Source: Methylobacterium sp. E-045
GTDB taxonomy: Bacteria > Pseudomonadota > Alphaproteobacteria > Rhizobiales > Beijerinckiaceae
Length of the DNA stretch: 64,000 nucleotides
Assembly: GCF_022829685.1 (NCBI RefSeq)
Contig: NZ_JAKSYE010000075.1
Location: 183,830-247,829 of the forward strand
Reading direction: 5' to 3'
A program made the position numbers and the translations under genes. Shown here one piece after another: positions 39,900-50,151 of the stretch. The notes below the pieces were generated by a model. It ran no database searches, was not told the origin of the DNA, and saw only the letters and a list, made by a program, of their open reading frames with translations. Position 1 is the stretch's first letter, and each line of letters begins with the position of its first letter.

Positions 39900-41498
39900 T
39901 CACTCGCGCGGCCGGCGCCTTTCGATGCGGTAGAGCGCGAAGCGCGCGGATGCGGCCAGAGGCACGAGGAGGCCGGGCATCGGATTCGGAGCCGAGGGGC
40001 CGACGACGTAGAGGTAGTCGAAATCCTCGGTCCAGGCGCGGGTATAGTCGGGCGCGTCCTCGTTGGGACGGCCCTCGGCGATGTCGCGCAGGATCCCCAT
40101 CGCCGTCGGGCCGCCATAGGGGACGGCCAGGTGGCGGTAGCCATCGATCACCGTCACCGGCTGCTTGCCGATGGAGGTGAACAGCGTCGGCACGAACGCA
40201 TCCGCATAGGCGACGGCCAGCGTCACCGCATTGTAGATCGGATAATCGGAGAGGTCCTTGAGCGGTGGGTCCTCGCCGCTGCCGCTATGGCCGACGAGGA
40301 CGCGGGAATTCGGCGTCAGCTGCCCGAAGGAGGTGAGGAGCGCCGCATATTCGCTCCGGTAGATCGCCGCGACGGTGAGGGCGCAGGCCAGGTTCATCAG
40401 GGTCACGCCCAGGACGACCGCAGCCGTGATGCGCTCCCAGGCTCGGCTCGGCGGCGACACCACGATGAAGCCCGGTACGATCAGCAGGGCGGCCACCGTC
40501 ACCCGGAGGTCGACGAAAGCGGTGTCGAACAGCCGTGTGGGCAGGGCGACGAAGAGAACCGCGAGACCGCCGGCCAGCCAGAAGCCGGATTGGACGGCGC
40601 GGAACGCACCGCGCAATGCGAGCATGAGGGTGAGTCCGACGAGAAAGACGGTCCCAGCGGCCGAGAGCCACAAGCTGTAGCCGTTCAAGGTCGTGAAGAA
40701 CATCACGAGCTTCAAAGGGCCGTTCCAGGCGGTCCCGTCCTGGCCGACGGAGCCGCCGGACATACGCATGATCCCGAAAGCGACGAGCGCCGGCAGGGCA
40801 AGGGTGAGGAAGCGCGCCATCGTCGCCGGCAGGGAGGGATGCCGGTTCCGGGTGCGCCAGAGCTCATGGATGCCGAGGGTGAAGCCGTAGAGGCCGAGCG
40901 CGAACAGGTGGGCGCCGAACAGCAGGGCCACGAAAAGGCTATGCATTGCGAGCCGGAGTGGCCAAGGCCGGTCCTGCAGGACGATCCAGCAGGCGATACC
41001 CCACAGCGCGATGCCGAGGGCGAACTGGAAGTTCACGAAACCCCAAGCAAAGGGAACGCTGTAGAGCACCAGCAACGCGAGGAAGCCGCTCACCTGAAAG
41101 CGGCGCTTCACGGCGAGTTCGATGGCGATGGCCCCGGTGATCGTGAGGATCTGGCTCGCCAGCAGGAACAGACGGGTCGCGAGTTCGACGCTCGTGACCC
41201 ACGCGATGAGCGGCACGACGAGGTCCATGGCAAGGTTCGGATAGAGCGCCCAGGTCACCCGGTAGAAGGGATGCGCCTCCGGGGTTCCGTCACGCACGAG
41301 GATGTGCATGCGGGCGAGGTGGTTGGGATAGTCCACCATCGCCGGGATCGGCATCGCCAGCACCGGGAGCAAGGCGATGAGGAACAGGAAGGCAAACACC
41401 GCGACGGTCAGGGGAGAGGCACCCCATGACCGGCCGGGGACGAGTTCGGATCTCTCGGCAGGCACAGGACGGTCCCGGACAACGGCATCCCTCCGCAA
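39900..41498 (-). CDS. Polytopic membrane protein, GT-C glycosyltransferase-like
   Basis: A 532-aa protein with about ten to twelve hydrophobic segments. An early extracytoplasmic loop carries MVDYPNHLARMHI just after the first TM, and a C-terminal soluble part ends in FALYRIERR. An acidic residue in the first loop plus many TMs resembles GT-C enzymes that use polyprenyl-phosphate sugars. I cannot name the family firmly or its acceptor. It lies upstream of bioF on the same strand and divergent from bioA, sharing a 113-bp promoter region. Confidence 0.65.
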   Translation of the reverse strand: MRRDAVVRDRPVPAERSELVPGRSWGASPLTVAVFAFLFLIALLPVLAMPIPAMVDYPNHLARMHILVRDGTPEAHPFYRVTWALYPNLAMDLVVPLIAWVTSVELATRLFLLASQILTITGAIAIELAVKRRFQVSGFLALLVLYSVPFAWGFVNFQFALGIALWGIACWIVLQDRPWPLRLAMHSLFVALLFGAHLFALGLYGFTLGIHELWRTRNRHPSLPATMARFLTLALPALVAFGIMRMSGGSVGQDGTAWNGPLKLVMFFTTLNGYSLWLSAAGTVFLVGLTLMLALRGAFRAVQSGFWLAGGLAVLFVALPTRLFDTAFVDLRVTVAALLIVPGFIVVSPPSRAWERITAAVVLGVTLMNLACALTVAAIYRSEYAALLTSFGQLTPNSRVLVGHSGSGEDPPLKDLSDYPIYNAVTLAVAYADAFVPTLFTSIGKQPVTVIDGYRHLAVPYGGPTAMGILRDIAEGRPNEDAPDYTRAWTEDFDYLYVVGPSAPNPMPGLLVPLAASARFALYRIERRRPRE

Positions 41499-41611
41499 GG
41501 CCGGTCGACGGCCTGGAGGGCGAGGCCGCGGACCATGCCTCCGGCCGCTTTAAGATCGGGTTAGGGGATCGGTCCCTTGACCGTTCCGCTGCGTACGCCC
41601 ATCCCCCACCG

Positions 41612-42880
41612 ATGCCTGCGGATGCGAAAACCTCTCTCTGGCGGCCCTATACGCAGATGCGGAATGCCGCGCCGCCCCTCGAAGCCGTGCGCACCTCGGG
41701 CTCGCGGATCGTGCTCGCCGACGGGCGCGAGCTCATCGACGGCATCGCCTCGTGGTGGACGGCGGTTCATGGCTACAACCATCCGCATATCCGCGCGGCG
41801 GTGGCGGCCCAGCTCGATGCCATGCCCCATGTGATGTTCGGGGGGCTCACCCATGCGCCGGCCGAGCGCCTGGCCTCGCGCCTCGCCGCCCTGGCGCCGG
41901 GCGACCTCGACCACGTGTTCTTCACCGATTCGGGATCGGTGGCGGTGGAGGTGGCCCTCAAGATGGCCGCGCAGATGTGGCTCAACCGGGGCGTCGCCGG
42001 TCGCAGCCGGTTCCTCGCCTTCCGGGGCGGCTACCATGGCGACACGATGGGGGCGATGTCGGTCTGCGACCCGGAGGAGGGCATGCACCGCCGCTTCGGC
42101 GCCTATCTGCCGGCTCAGCTCTTTTGCGATCTTCCGCACGACGACGCGACCGCCGAATCCCTCGACCATGCCCTGGCCGCTCATGGCGACAGCCTCGCGG
42201 CGATCATCGTCGAACCGCTGGTCCAGGGCGCGGGCGGCATGGTGATGCACGCCCCCGAGACCCTGGCACGGGTGGCGCAGGCCGCGGAGCGGCACGGTCT
42301 GCCGCTCATCGTCGACGAGATCTTCACCGGTTTCGGCCGCACCGGCACCCTGTTCGCCTGCGAGCAGGCCGGGATCGTGCCCGACATCCTCTGTCTGTCG
42401 AAGGCGCTGACCGGTGGCACCATGGCGCTGGCCGCGACGATCGCGCGGCGCCCGGTCTTCGAGGCCTTCCTGTCCGACGACCCCGCGGCGGCGCTGATGC
42501 ACGGTCCGACCTTCATGGCCAATCCTCTCGCCTGTGCCGCCGCAAATGCCAGCCTCGACCTGTTCGAGACCGAGCCGCGTCTGGATCAGGCACGGGCGAT
42601 CGAGATCCGCCTGCGGGAGGGACTCTCCGGTCTGCGGGGCCTTGCCGGAATCGCCGACATCCGCGTCCTCGGCGCCATCGGGGTCGTGCAGTTCGAACGC
42701 GCGCCCGATCTCGCGGCGCTCAAGGCGCGCCTAGTGGAGCAGGGTGTCTGGGTCCGCCCCTTCGGCGACATCGTCTACCTGACGCCGGCCCTGACCATCG
42801 CGCCGGACGATCTCGACCGTTTGTGCGAAGCCGTGGACCACGCCGTTCGCGCGACGTCGGGCGCCGGCGCGCGGGGGTGA
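41612..42880 (+). CDS. bioA: Adenosylmethionine-8-amino-7-oxononanoate aminotransferase
   Basis: A 422-aa class III aminotransferase making 7,8-diaminopelargonate, with SAM as amino donor. LWRPYTQM at the start and GIASWWTAVHGYNHP are BioA hallmarks. VFFTDSGSVAVEVALKMA, FRGGYHGDTMGAMSVCDPEEGMH, VDEIFTGFGRTG and the PLP lysine in CLSKALTGGTM follow. The ATG at 41612 directly precedes the conserved N-terminus. It is alone on the plus strand, away from bioD at 56.6 kb. Confidence 0.96.
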   Translation: MPADAKTSLWRPYTQMRNAAPPLEAVRTSGSRIVLADGRELIDGIASWWTAVHGYNHPHIRAAVAAQLDAMPHVMFGGLTHAPAERLASRLAALAPGDLDHVFFTDSGSVAVEVALKMAAQMWLNRGVAGRSRFLAFRGGYHGDTMGAMSVCDPEEGMHRRFGAYLPAQLFCDLPHDDATAESLDHALAAHGDSLAAIIVEPLVQGAGGMVMHAPETLARVAQAAERHGLPLIVDEIFTGFGRTGTLFACEQAGIVPDILCLSKALTGGTMALAATIARRPVFEAFLSDDPAAALMHGPTFMANPLACAAANASLDLFETEPRLDQARAIEIRLREGLSGLRGLAGIADIRVLGAIGVVQFERAPDLAALKARLVEQGVWVRPFGDIVYLTPALTIAPDDLDRLCEAVDHAVRATSGAGARG

Positions 42881-42963
42881 AAATCTGTCCGCCCGTGCCC
42901 TGCAACCTGAACGGATGTTTATCGTTGGATCAAGTTGGGTCAAACGGTTGAAGGGTGGGCATC

Positions 42964-43353
42964 GTGGTGAATGAGACGACGCGCTCGGACGACGACAGGC
43001 CTGTAATCCTCCTCGTCGAGGATGAGGCCCTGACGATCATGGACCTCGGGGATGTCCTTGAAGATGGCGGCTACGAGACGGTGCAATGTGCCTCTGCGGA
43101 ACGGGCGCTGGGCATTCTCCAGGCCCGCACCGATATCTGCGGGTTGATTACGGATGTGGAATTGTCGGGCAAGGTCAACGGCTTCGATCTTGCCAACGCG
43201 GTATCGGAAGCTCGTCCGACCCTGCCGATCGTCATCGTGTCGGGCCGTGCCGCTCCCGATCCCGATCGAATTCCGGCGGGCGCTCGCTTCATTTCCCGTC
43301 CCTGCACCGGGGAAGATATCCTCCAGCAGATCCAGAGCCTGATGCCCTGCTGA
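42964..43353 (+). CDS. Single-domain response regulator receiver
   Basis: A 129-aa CheY-like receiver with no output domain. The acidic pocket is in LLVEDEALTIMD, the phospho-acceptor aspartate in LITDVELSGKVNG, and the Thr/Ser position in VIVSGRA. The usual conserved lysine is Arg in FISRPCTGED, which may weaken phosphotransfer signalling. A GAAGGG lies eight bases before the GTG at 42964; GTGs at 42955 and 42967 are alternatives. No histidine kinase is adjacent. Confidence 0.85.
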   Translation: MVNETTRSDDDRPVILLVEDEALTIMDLGDVLEDGGYETVQCASAERALGILQARTDICGLITDVELSGKVNGFDLANAVSEARPTLPIVIVSGRAAPDPDRIPAGARFISRPCTGEDILQQIQSLMPC

Positions 43354-43587
43354 GACGCCGGGCGACAGTCCGGAACCGGTGCCGCCCTGGTTTCAGGCCG
43401 GCGGACATCTCTCCATCTGACGGACGATCTCTTCGCCGGGCGTTGGTTTCAGCGTGAATCTGAGCCGACTGTCATCTCAGCTTCACGAGCTGGACGCCAT
43501 TTACACGCACATGGACCGCCTCCTTCGCCGGCGTCTCGATCGGCGGCTCGGGAACGCGGCCTCCTGCGAGCGTGGAGTCGGGCGGCG

Positions 43588-44250
43588 ATGGTTTCGGCTG
43601 AAGAGCGAGGGGCGGTATCGTCCGGCAAGGCCCCATCGTCGGGTAAGTCCGAATCAGGCAAGACCGACAAGGCCGGCAGGGACACCGAACAGACGATGGG
43701 CAAGTCCGACAAGCGTATTCGCCCTCCCGGCTCGAAGAGCGTCGGCTGGGCCCTGGTCCAGGCGGCGCGGCTGCACCGTTCCCGGGTGGGGGATCGTCTC
43801 GCCGCCCTCGATCTGTTCGCCGGGCAGGAGCAGGTGGTTCAGGCTCTGGCGGTTGCCGGCACGATGACCATGGGCGATCTCGCCGCCACCCTGCGGGTCC
43901 GGCCGCCCACGGCCTCCAAGACGATCTCGCGCCTCGCGGCCCTCGGCTTCGTCGAGCGCCGCGCCGAGGCCGGGGACGGTCGCATCGTCCGTGTGCGCCT
44001 CACCGATGCGGGGCTCGCCAAGGCGGAGGCCATCGAGCGCATCTGGGACGACGTCGAAGGGGAGATGCTCGACGGTTTCGACGGCAAGGAGCGCCGCCGC
44101 CTGCGCAAGCTCCTGCGCAAGGCCGCCCGCAACCTCGCCGACGTCTCCGGCGTCACCGGCCATGAGGTCGACGGGGACGCGGATATCGAACTCGACGAGG
44201 ACGAGCCCGATGCGTTGGTCGTGCCGATCCAGGGCGACCGCCTCGACTAG
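43588..44250 (+). CDS. MarR-family transcriptional regulator
   Basis: A 220-aa regulator whose winged-helix covers about residues 50-180 (QVVQALAVAGTMTMGDLAATLRVRPPTASKTISRLAALGFVERR, DGRIVRVRLTDAG). The C-terminal tail is strongly acidic (DGDADIELDEDEPD). The N-terminus is low-complexity Ser/Gly/Lys, so the true start may be ATG at 43696, giving 184 aa. No obvious target operon is adjacent. Confidence 0.82.
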   Translation: MVSAEERGAVSSGKAPSSGKSESGKTDKAGRDTEQTMGKSDKRIRPPGSKSVGWALVQAARLHRSRVGDRLAALDLFAGQEQVVQALAVAGTMTMGDLAATLRVRPPTASKTISRLAALGFVERRAEAGDGRIVRVRLTDAGLAKAEAIERIWDDVEGEMLDGFDGKERRRLRKLLRKAARNLADVSGVTGHEVDGDADIELDEDEPDALVVPIQGDRLD

Positions 44251-44417
44251 GTGTCTCTCACAGAACTCCCGCCGCACTGTCTTGCTCAGAGCGAGAACCG
44301 CCCGTGTCCGGGAGTTGTGTGAGGCACTCTGAACCGCAAGCGGAGCCCCCCTCGGCCGACCAATCGGCAGCGCGTTGCGGGCGTGTAACCCTCTGCGTCC
44401 CGACGTGAGGATTGTTC

Positions 44418-44708
44418 TCAGATCTTCCGGGCGATGCCCGAATGCGCGTGGACGCCCCGCTTCCGCTTGGAAGTGCGCCGCAGCTTCCGACGCTGCAGCC
44501 ACAGAGCGAAACGTCCGGCAAGCCGGTCGATCATCATGACGACGGCGCTGACGATGATGGCGAACGCGCAAACGCTCCCGATCAGGATACCGGTCACGCC
44601 CGGTGTCGGGATCATCATCAGACAGACGAGCCCGAAGAGCGCAGTCAGGGGAACCCATTTTGCCATCATGCGGACGGTCCATCGGTATTGCCCTACCGAC
44701 GCTGCCAT
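44418..44708 (-). CDS. Small two-helix membrane protein, hypothetical
   Basis: Up to 96 aa. There are two adjacent hydrophobic segments (VPLTALFGLVCLMMI and TGILIGSVCAFAIIVSAVVMMI), then a very basic tail (RRKLRRTSKRKRG). This is a plausible inner-membrane protein but I recognise no family. The start may be 44669 or 44666 (M-M-A-K-W). No strong Shine-Dalgarno supports either choice. Confidence 0.45.
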   Translation of the reverse strand: MAASVGQYRWTVRMMAKWVPLTALFGLVCLMMIPTPGVTGILIGSVCAFAIIVSAVVMMIDRLAGRFALWLQRRKLRRTSKRKRGVHAHSGIARKI

Positions 44709-44799
44709 ACGCGCATAAACACAATCTTAAACCAAGGGCTTGCCTTGTCAGCGAGATCACCGGCCCTCCCTGTGCCGGGAAGGCCGGTGCGGCTTCGCC

Positions 44800-45066
44800 T
44801 CAGCGGTGGTGGCGGTGCCGGTAATGGCGACGCGAGTTCATGCGCGTCCGGTAGGCCCTGCGGCCCGGATCGATCCCGAGGGCGCCGTTGACGGTTCCGA
44901 CCGCTCCGCCGACCGCTCCGCCCACGATCCCGCCGATCGGTCCGCCGACCCGATCGCCCTCGGCCGCGCCGCGGCGGACGCCGCCGGGAAGGCCCTGGGC
45001 CTCGGCCGCGCCCGACAGGGCGAAGGCGGACAGGACGAGGGTGGCAGCAAGCAATGCCTTCTTCAT
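44800..45066 (-). CDS. Small secreted glycine-zipper protein
   Basis: An 88-aa protein with a clear signal peptide (KKALLAATLVLSAFALSGAAEA-Q). A Gly-rich zipper segment follows (GGPIGGIVGGAVGGAVG) and a basic His/Arg/Tyr tail (RRHYRHRHHR). This layout is common in Methylobacterium-like genomes; the function is unknown, probably at the envelope. The upstream sequence includes a purine-rich gaagaagaggaaat Shine-Dalgarno area. Confidence 0.75.
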   Translation of the reverse strand: MKKALLAATLVLSAFALSGAAEAQGLPGGVRRGAAEGDRVGGPIGGIVGGAVGGAVGTVNGALGIDPGRRAYRTRMNSRRHYRHRHHR

Positions 45067-45501
45067 GACGGGATTTCCTCTTCTTCTTTTCGAATGCCGG
45101 CCGCGGTCTTGCGGGCGGATCGACCTTCAGCGTCCGGATCTGCACCGGTCCCGAGGGGGATGGCACGCCGTCACGCCTGGGTTGATAACGGCCGAGCTTC
45201 GAAAAAGTGGCATCGATCCGGATCGGCACTCGCTAACACGTGACCGGCCGGACGATGCGGGAGGATGATAGCCTCGCGGCTGCTGGTTTCTGCCGTCCGG
45301 CGCTGCTAGAAGCCGGGAATGCGCGTTCTCGATGTCCCGCGCGGCCTGAGCCGCCTTCGAATTACGAGCCCGGCCTCCGCCTGAAGGCCGCTGCGGCGGC
45401 CCGAGCGGAAGCCGGGAGGGCGGTCGCACCGCCTCCGTTCGCCGACATCGGCCAGACGCCGACCGTCCTGAAGATCAGCGCACCGTTTCGCAGAAGACCC
45501 C
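45067..45501. other. Intergenic region upstream of ileS
   Basis: About 435 bases with no supported gene. It should hold the promoters of the divergent glycine-zipper gene and ileS. I see no T-box, riboswitch or repeat. ribF, often upstream of ileS in other bacteria, is absent here. Confidence 0.5.
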
Positions 45502-48489
45502 ATGACCGATTCGACAGCCCCCGACGCCGGCCTGCCCACCCGCGACTATTCGCAGACCCTGTTCCTGCCCAAGACCGAGTTCCCCATGCGGGCCGGCCTG
45601 CCGGTGCGTGAGCCCCTCCTCCTGGAGCGCTGGGCCGCCACCGGCCTCTACGGCCGGATCCGAACCCAGGCCGCCGGCCGGCCGAAATTCGTGCTCCATG
45701 ATGGGCCGCCCTACGCCAACGGCCACATCCATACCGGCACGGCGCTCAACAAGATCCTCAAGGACGTGATCGTCCGCTCCCAGGGCACGCTCGGCTACGA
45801 CGCCAATTACGTGCCGGGCTGGGACTGCCACGGCCTGCCCATCGAGTGGAAGATCGAGGAGCAGTATCGCGCCAAGGGCCGCAACAAGGACGACGTGCCG
45901 GTGGTGGAGTTCCGCCAGGAATGCCGGACCTTCGCCGGCCACTGGCTCGACGTGCAGCGCGAGGAGTTCAAGCGCCTCGGTGTTACCGGCGATTGGGACC
46001 ACCCCTACGTCACCATGGCGTTCCCGGCCGAGGCGGCGATCGCCCGCGAGCTGATGCGCTTCTCGATGACCGGCCAGCTCTATCGCGGCTCGAAGCCGGT
46101 GATGTGGTCGGTGGTGGAGAAGACCGCTTTGGCCGAGGCCGAGGTCGAGTACGAGGACCATGTCAGCGACACGATCTTCGCGGCGTTCCCCATCACCGCC
46201 GGTGCCCCCGAGGATCTCGCCGCCGCCCGGGTGGTGATCTGGACGACCACGCCGTGGACGATGCCGGGCAATCGCGCGGTGGCCTACTCGAAGAAAGTCG
46301 CCTACGGGCTCTACCGCGTCACCGAGGCGGCGGAGGAGAACTGGGCCAAGACCGGCGACACCTACCTCCTCGCCGACACCCTCGCCGCCGGGGTGTTCGC
46401 CTCGGCCCGCGTGGACGCGTTCGAGCGCGTCCGCGACGTGACGGCGGCCGAGATCGCGGGCCTCACCCTGGCCCATCCGCTCGCCGGCCATGTGGGCGGC
46501 TACGATTTCAAGGTTCCCCTGCTGGAGGGCGAGCACGTCACCGAGGAGGCCGGCACCGGCTTCGTCCATACCGCGCCGGGCCATGGCCGAGAGGATTTCG
46601 AGGTCTGGACGGCCAATGGCCGGGCCCTGCAGGCGCGCGGAATCGAGACCCGCATCCCCTACACCGTCGATGCCGACGGAGCGCTCACCAAGGAGGCCCC
46701 CGGTTTCACGGGAAAACTCGTCCTCACCCCCAAGGGCGAGAAGGGCGACGCCAACAAGGCGCTCATCGCCGCCCTCACCGAGGCCGGCACCCTCGTGGCG
46801 CGCGGGACCCTCAAGCACAGCTACCCGCATTCCTGGCGCTCGAAGAAGCCGGTGATCTTCCGCAACACCCCGCAATGGTTCATCGCCCTCGACAGGCCGG
46901 TGGAATCCCTGGACGGCCGCAGCCTGCGCGACGTCGCCCTCAAGGCGATTGAAGAGACCCAATGGGTGCCGCCCCAGGGCAAGAACCGCATCAACGGAAT
47001 GGTCGCCAACCGCCCCGACTGGGTGGTCTCGCGTCAGCGCGCCTGGGGCGTGCCGATCACCGTCTTCGTACATCGCGAGACCGGCGCGATCCTGCGCGAT
47101 CCGGCGGTCAATGCCCGCATCGAGGCCGCCTTCGCGGCCGAGGGGGCGGATGCCTGGTTCGACGATGCCGACGGTGCCCGCTTCCTCGCCCCCGAGCACG
47201 ATCCGGCGGCCTACGAGAAGGTCACCGACGTCCTCGACGTGTGGTTCGATTCCGGCTCGACCCACGCCTTCGTGCTCGACGATCCCGAGCAGTTCCCGGG
47301 GCTGGCCGGGGTCAAGCGCAAGCGCGACGGCGGCACCGACACGGTCATGTATCTCGAGGGCTCGGACCAGCATCGCGGCTGGTTCCAGTCCTCGCTGCTG
47401 GAATCCGCCGGCACCCGCGGCCGCGCGCCCTACGACATCGTCCTCACCCACGGCTTCGTCCTCGACGAGCGCGGCAAGGAGAAGATGTCGAAGTCCAAGG
47501 GCAACACGCTGGCGCCGCAGGACGTCATCAAGGCGTCGGGCGCCGACATCCTGCGCCTCTGGGTCTCGGCCTCGGACTATTCGGACGACGTCCGCATCGG
47601 TCCGGAGATCATGAAGACCTTCGGCGAGACCTACCGCAAGCTGCGCAACTCGCTCCGTTGGATGCTCGGCTCGCTGGCGCATTTCGAGCCCGGACCGGAG
47701 ATCCCGCACGCCGAGCTGCCGGAGCTGGAACGCCTGATCCGGCACCGCCTGTCCGAACTCGACGGCGAGATCCGCGAGGCCTACGCGAACTTCGACCTCA
47801 AGCGCGTCGTGGCCCTGCTCAACGGCTTCATGACCGGCGACCTCTCGGCGTTCTACTTCGATGTCCGTAAGGACGCGCTCTACTGCGATCCGATCTCGTC
47901 GAAGGTCCGTCGCGCCGCGCTGCAGGTGATCGACGAGACCTTCCGCCGGGTCACGATCTGGCTCGCCCCCGTCCTCGCCTTCACGGCGGAGGAGGCCTGG
48001 CTCGACCGCTATCCGTCCGATCTCGGCTCGGTCCATCTCGAGACGCTGCCCGAGACCCCCGCCTCCTGGCGGAACGCCGCCCTCGCGGAGCGCTGGCAGA
48101 AGATCCGCCGGGTGCGCCGCGTGGTCACCGGTGCCCTGGAGATCGAGCGCGCGGCCAAGCGCATCGGCGCCAGCCTCGAGGCGGCACCCACCGTGTTCGT
48201 CGCCGATCCCGATCTGCTCTCCGTCCTCGATGGGATCGATTTCTCGGAAGTCTGCATCACCTCCGGCATCACGATCTTGGAGGGGGAGGGGCCGGACGAG
48301 GCCTTCCGCATCGATGACGTGCGGGGCGTGGCGGTGGTCTCCGGATCGGCCAAGGGCCGTAAATGTGCCCGGTCTTGGCGCGTCTCCGAGACGGTCGGCT
48401 CCGACCCCGATTACCCCGACGTGACGCCCCGCGACGCTCAGGCTCTGCGGGAATGGGATGCGCGTCACGGCGGGGCGGAGGCAGCGTGA
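45502..48489 (+). CDS. ileS: Isoleucyl-tRNA synthetase
   Basis: A 995-aa class I synthetase. HIGH-type [19 protein letters not shown] is near residue 70, [14 protein letters not shown] follows, the CP1 editing domain contains TTPWTMPGN, and KMSKSKGN is near residue 660. The C-terminal zinc motif of other bacteria is degenerate: C-A-R-S-W then [17 protein letters not shown], which I associate with alphaproteobacterial forms. It is followed by lspA, the usual neighbour. Confidence 0.98.
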   Translation: MTDSTAPDAGLPTRDYSQTLFLPKTEFPMRAGLPVREPLLLERWAATGLYGRIRTQAAGRPKFVLHDGPPYANGHIHTGTALNKILKDVIVRSQGTLGYDANYVPGWDCHGLPIEWKIEEQYRAKGRNKDDVPVVEFRQECRTFAGHWLDVQREEFKRLGVTGDWDHPYVTMAFPAEAAIARELMRFSMTGQLYRGSKPVMWSVVEKTALAEAEVEYEDHVSDTIFAAFPITAGAPEDLAAARVVIWTTTPWTMPGNRAVAYSKKVAYGLYRVTEAAEENWAKTGDTYLLADTLAAGVFASARVDAFERVRDVTAAEIAGLTLAHPLAGHVGGYDFKVPLLEGEHVTEEAGTGFVHTAPGHGREDFEVWTANGRALQARGIETRIPYTVDADGALTKEAPGFTGKLVLTPKGEKGDANKALIAALTEAGTLVARGTLKHSYPHSWRSKKPVIFRNTPQWFIALDRPVESLDGRSLRDVALKAIEETQWVPPQGKNRINGMVANRPDWVVSRQRAWGVPITVFVHRETGAILRDPAVNARIEAAFAAEGADAWFDDADGARFLAPEHDPAAYEKVTDVLDVWFDSGSTHAFVLDDPEQFPGLAGVKRKRDGGTDTVMYLEGSDQHRGWFQSSLLESAGTRGRAPYDIVLTHGFVLDERGKEKMSKSKGNTLAPQDVIKASGADILRLWVSASDYSDDVRIGPEIMKTFGETYRKLRNSLRWMLGSLAHFEPGPEIPHAELPELERLIRHRLSELDGEIREAYANFDLKRVVALLNGFMTGDLSAFYFDVRKDALYCDPISSKVRRAALQVIDETFRRVTIWLAPVLAFTAEEAWLDRYPSDLGSVHLETLPETPASWRNAALAERWQKIRRVRRVVTGALEIERAAKRIGASLEAAPTVFVADPDLLSVLDGIDFSEVCITSGITILEGEGPDEAFRIDDVRGVAVVSGSAKGRKCARSWRVSETVGSDPDYPDVTPRDAQALREWDARHGGAEAA

Positions 48490-48507
48490 TCCGAACGTGC
48501 ACGGCGG

Positions 48508-48531
48508 CCCTCCCCCCTCCGCGGGGGAGGG
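48508..48531. repeat. GC-rich hairpin between ileS and lspA
   Basis: A perfect 9-bp stem (ccctccccc / gggggaggg) with loop ctccgc lies just before the lspA ribosome-binding site. Similar C-rich/G-rich hairpins are at 52938-52962 and 60275-60293, so this looks like a small dispersed REP-like unit rather than a gene-specific signal. Confidence 0.6.
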
Positions 48532-48544
48532 GAGAGGGAAGAGC

Positions 48545-49051
48545 GTGACCATGCCGCCCTTCCGCCTCGGCCTCCTCATCCTCCTCGCCACCCTCGTCCT
48601 CGATCAGGCCTCCAAGCTCTGGCTCTATTTCGGCACCGATCTGGTGCTGACGCAGCCCTGGCGCCTGACCGCCTTCACGGATGTCGTCGTCGTCTGGAAT
48701 CGCGGCATCTCCTACGGTCTGTTCCAGCAGGACGGCGGCCTCGGCCGCTGGATCCTGGTGGCGGTGTCGGTGGCGGCCTCCATCGGGATGATCGTCTGGA
48801 TGCGCCGCGCCTCGTCGATGCTCCTGGCCGCCGCCCTCGGGCTCATCGCGGGCGGGGCGATCGGCAACGCCATCGACCGCGCGGCCTACGGCGCGGTGTT
48901 CGACTTCGTGCACCTCCATGCGGGTGCCTGGTCCTGGTACGTGTTCAACATCGCCGATGCGGCCATCGTCGCCGGCGTCGTCGGCCTCCTCATCGACAGC
49001 CTGATCCCGGTCCGGCGCCCTCGCGACGGGGCGTCGTCGGGCGGCCCCTGA
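48545..49051 (+). CDS. lspA: Lipoprotein signal peptidase (signal peptidase II)
   Basis: A 168-aa four-helix inner-membrane aspartyl protease that cleaves prolipoproteins before the lipidated cysteine. DQASKLW is in the first helix. The catalytic aspartates are in [15 protein letters not shown] and FNIADAAI, and [12 protein letters not shown] is also conserved. GTG at 48545 has GAGAGG seven bases upstream; ATG at 48551 is possible. It probably processes MltA and LptE encoded in this window. Confidence 0.95.
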   Translation: MTMPPFRLGLLILLATLVLDQASKLWLYFGTDLVLTQPWRLTAFTDVVVVWNRGISYGLFQQDGGLGRWILVAVSVAASIGMIVWMRRASSMLLAAALGLIAGGAIGNAIDRAAYGAVFDFVHLHAGAWSWYVFNIADAAIVAGVVGLLIDSLIPVRRPRDGASSGGP

Positions 49052-49262
49052 AGATTCGCTCGGCTGTGATCCGTAAACCACACTTCGGATCGTTGTGTCC
49101 GGGAGGCTGGTGCGCTGCGGTCAAGGCGCCATACGTTCGCCTGAAACCGCCGTCAGGCCACGAGGGCAAGACCGGCATCGACCGACACCAACACGCGCCA
49201 GCACGTTCCGGGCGGGCAATCGAGCTGGCGCACTCTGCGGGCCGGCGCAATTTGGGGGCAGC

Positions 49263-49892
49263 ATGATCGGGCATCGTGGGTTCATCCTCGGCCTTACCGG
49301 ACTCCTCGTCGCGAGCGGCGCGCAGGCGCAGCAGGGCGTGTTCATGCGCGACACCCTGAGCAGCATCGGCCTGATCGAGCCCGAGAAGCCGGCCATCACC
49401 TATCGCGAGCGGGCTCCCCTGGTGATGCCGCCCAAGCTCGACGGCAAGGCGCTGCCGCCGCCGCGCGCCGCCACCGCCACGCCGCAATGGCCCAAGGATC
49501 CCGAGATCGTCCAGCGCGATCGCGAACTCGCCGACGCGAAGAAGCCGATCTCCCGCGGAGCGCAGGGTCGGATGAACGACAACAACATGACGCTCTCCCT
49601 CGACGAGATGCGTGGCGGGCGCCGCGCCGATGCCAGCGTGCGCACCGAGCCGGGCCGTCCCGAGAGCGACGGCGCCTCCTCGTCGATCTGGAACCCCTTC
49701 GACATCTTCGGCAAGCGCGCGGACAAGGCCGAGCCCATCCTCGCCGAGCCCGATCGCGATACGCTCACCGACCCGCCGAACGGATACCGCAAGGCCCCGA
49801 AGGCGGTCGCCCGGAACAACAGCGACCCCGTCAACAATCCCTCGCGGGAGCGTGAGGAAGCCGATCCGGGTACCTATATCCGGGGTCGCTAG
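49263..49892 (+). CDS. Secreted Pro/Asp-rich protein beside lspA and M16 peptidases
   Basis: A 209-aa protein with a signal peptide (FILGLTGLLVASGAQA-QQG) and a mostly disordered, charged body. It includes ITYRERAPLVMPP, LPPP and SSIWNPFDIFGK. In several Alphaproteobacteria a DUF3035/BamF-like envelope protein occupies this slot between lspA and the pitrilysin genes; the RAPLVMPP segment fits. No lipobox cysteine is present. The function is inferred only from position. Confidence 0.65.
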   Translation: MIGHRGFILGLTGLLVASGAQAQQGVFMRDTLSSIGLIEPEKPAITYRERAPLVMPPKLDGKALPPPRAATATPQWPKDPEIVQRDRELADAKKPISRGAQGRMNDNNMTLSLDEMRGGRRADASVRTEPGRPESDGASSSIWNPFDIFGKRADKAEPILAEPDRDTLTDPPNGYRKAPKAVARNNSDPVNNPSREREEADPGTYIRGR

Positions 49893-50151
49893 CCAGGTTT
49901 TGTAAGAAGCCCGGCGACGCGGCGTTCCGGTCCGATCGCCGAACCGGGACGACCCCGCGGACGGTCCCGTCGCTCCTAGAGGAGATGGCCCGTCCTGGTG
50001 AATCCGGCGCCCGTACCCGGCGCCCTAAGGGGTGTCGGTACGGGACTTGCCCTGACCTCGGCCTGCGGAATCGTGGCATCCGGGGAGTGCGCAAGGGGCA
50101 TTGCGTTCATGACGGGCGGTCACGCAGGGCCGACGTATCAAGGAAAAGACG

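Noticed and set aside
38289..42880. BioR-type regulatory box near bioF or bioA
   Set aside because: No TTATMKATAA-like site was found by eye in the promoter regions; the AT-rich stretch at 38330 belongs to the chemoreceptor promoter.
45475..48591. About 1040-codon minus-strand open frame opposite ileS
   Set aside because: It mirrors the ileS codons, shows no domain and has the low-complexity composition of antisense frames; ileS motifs are unambiguous on the plus strand.
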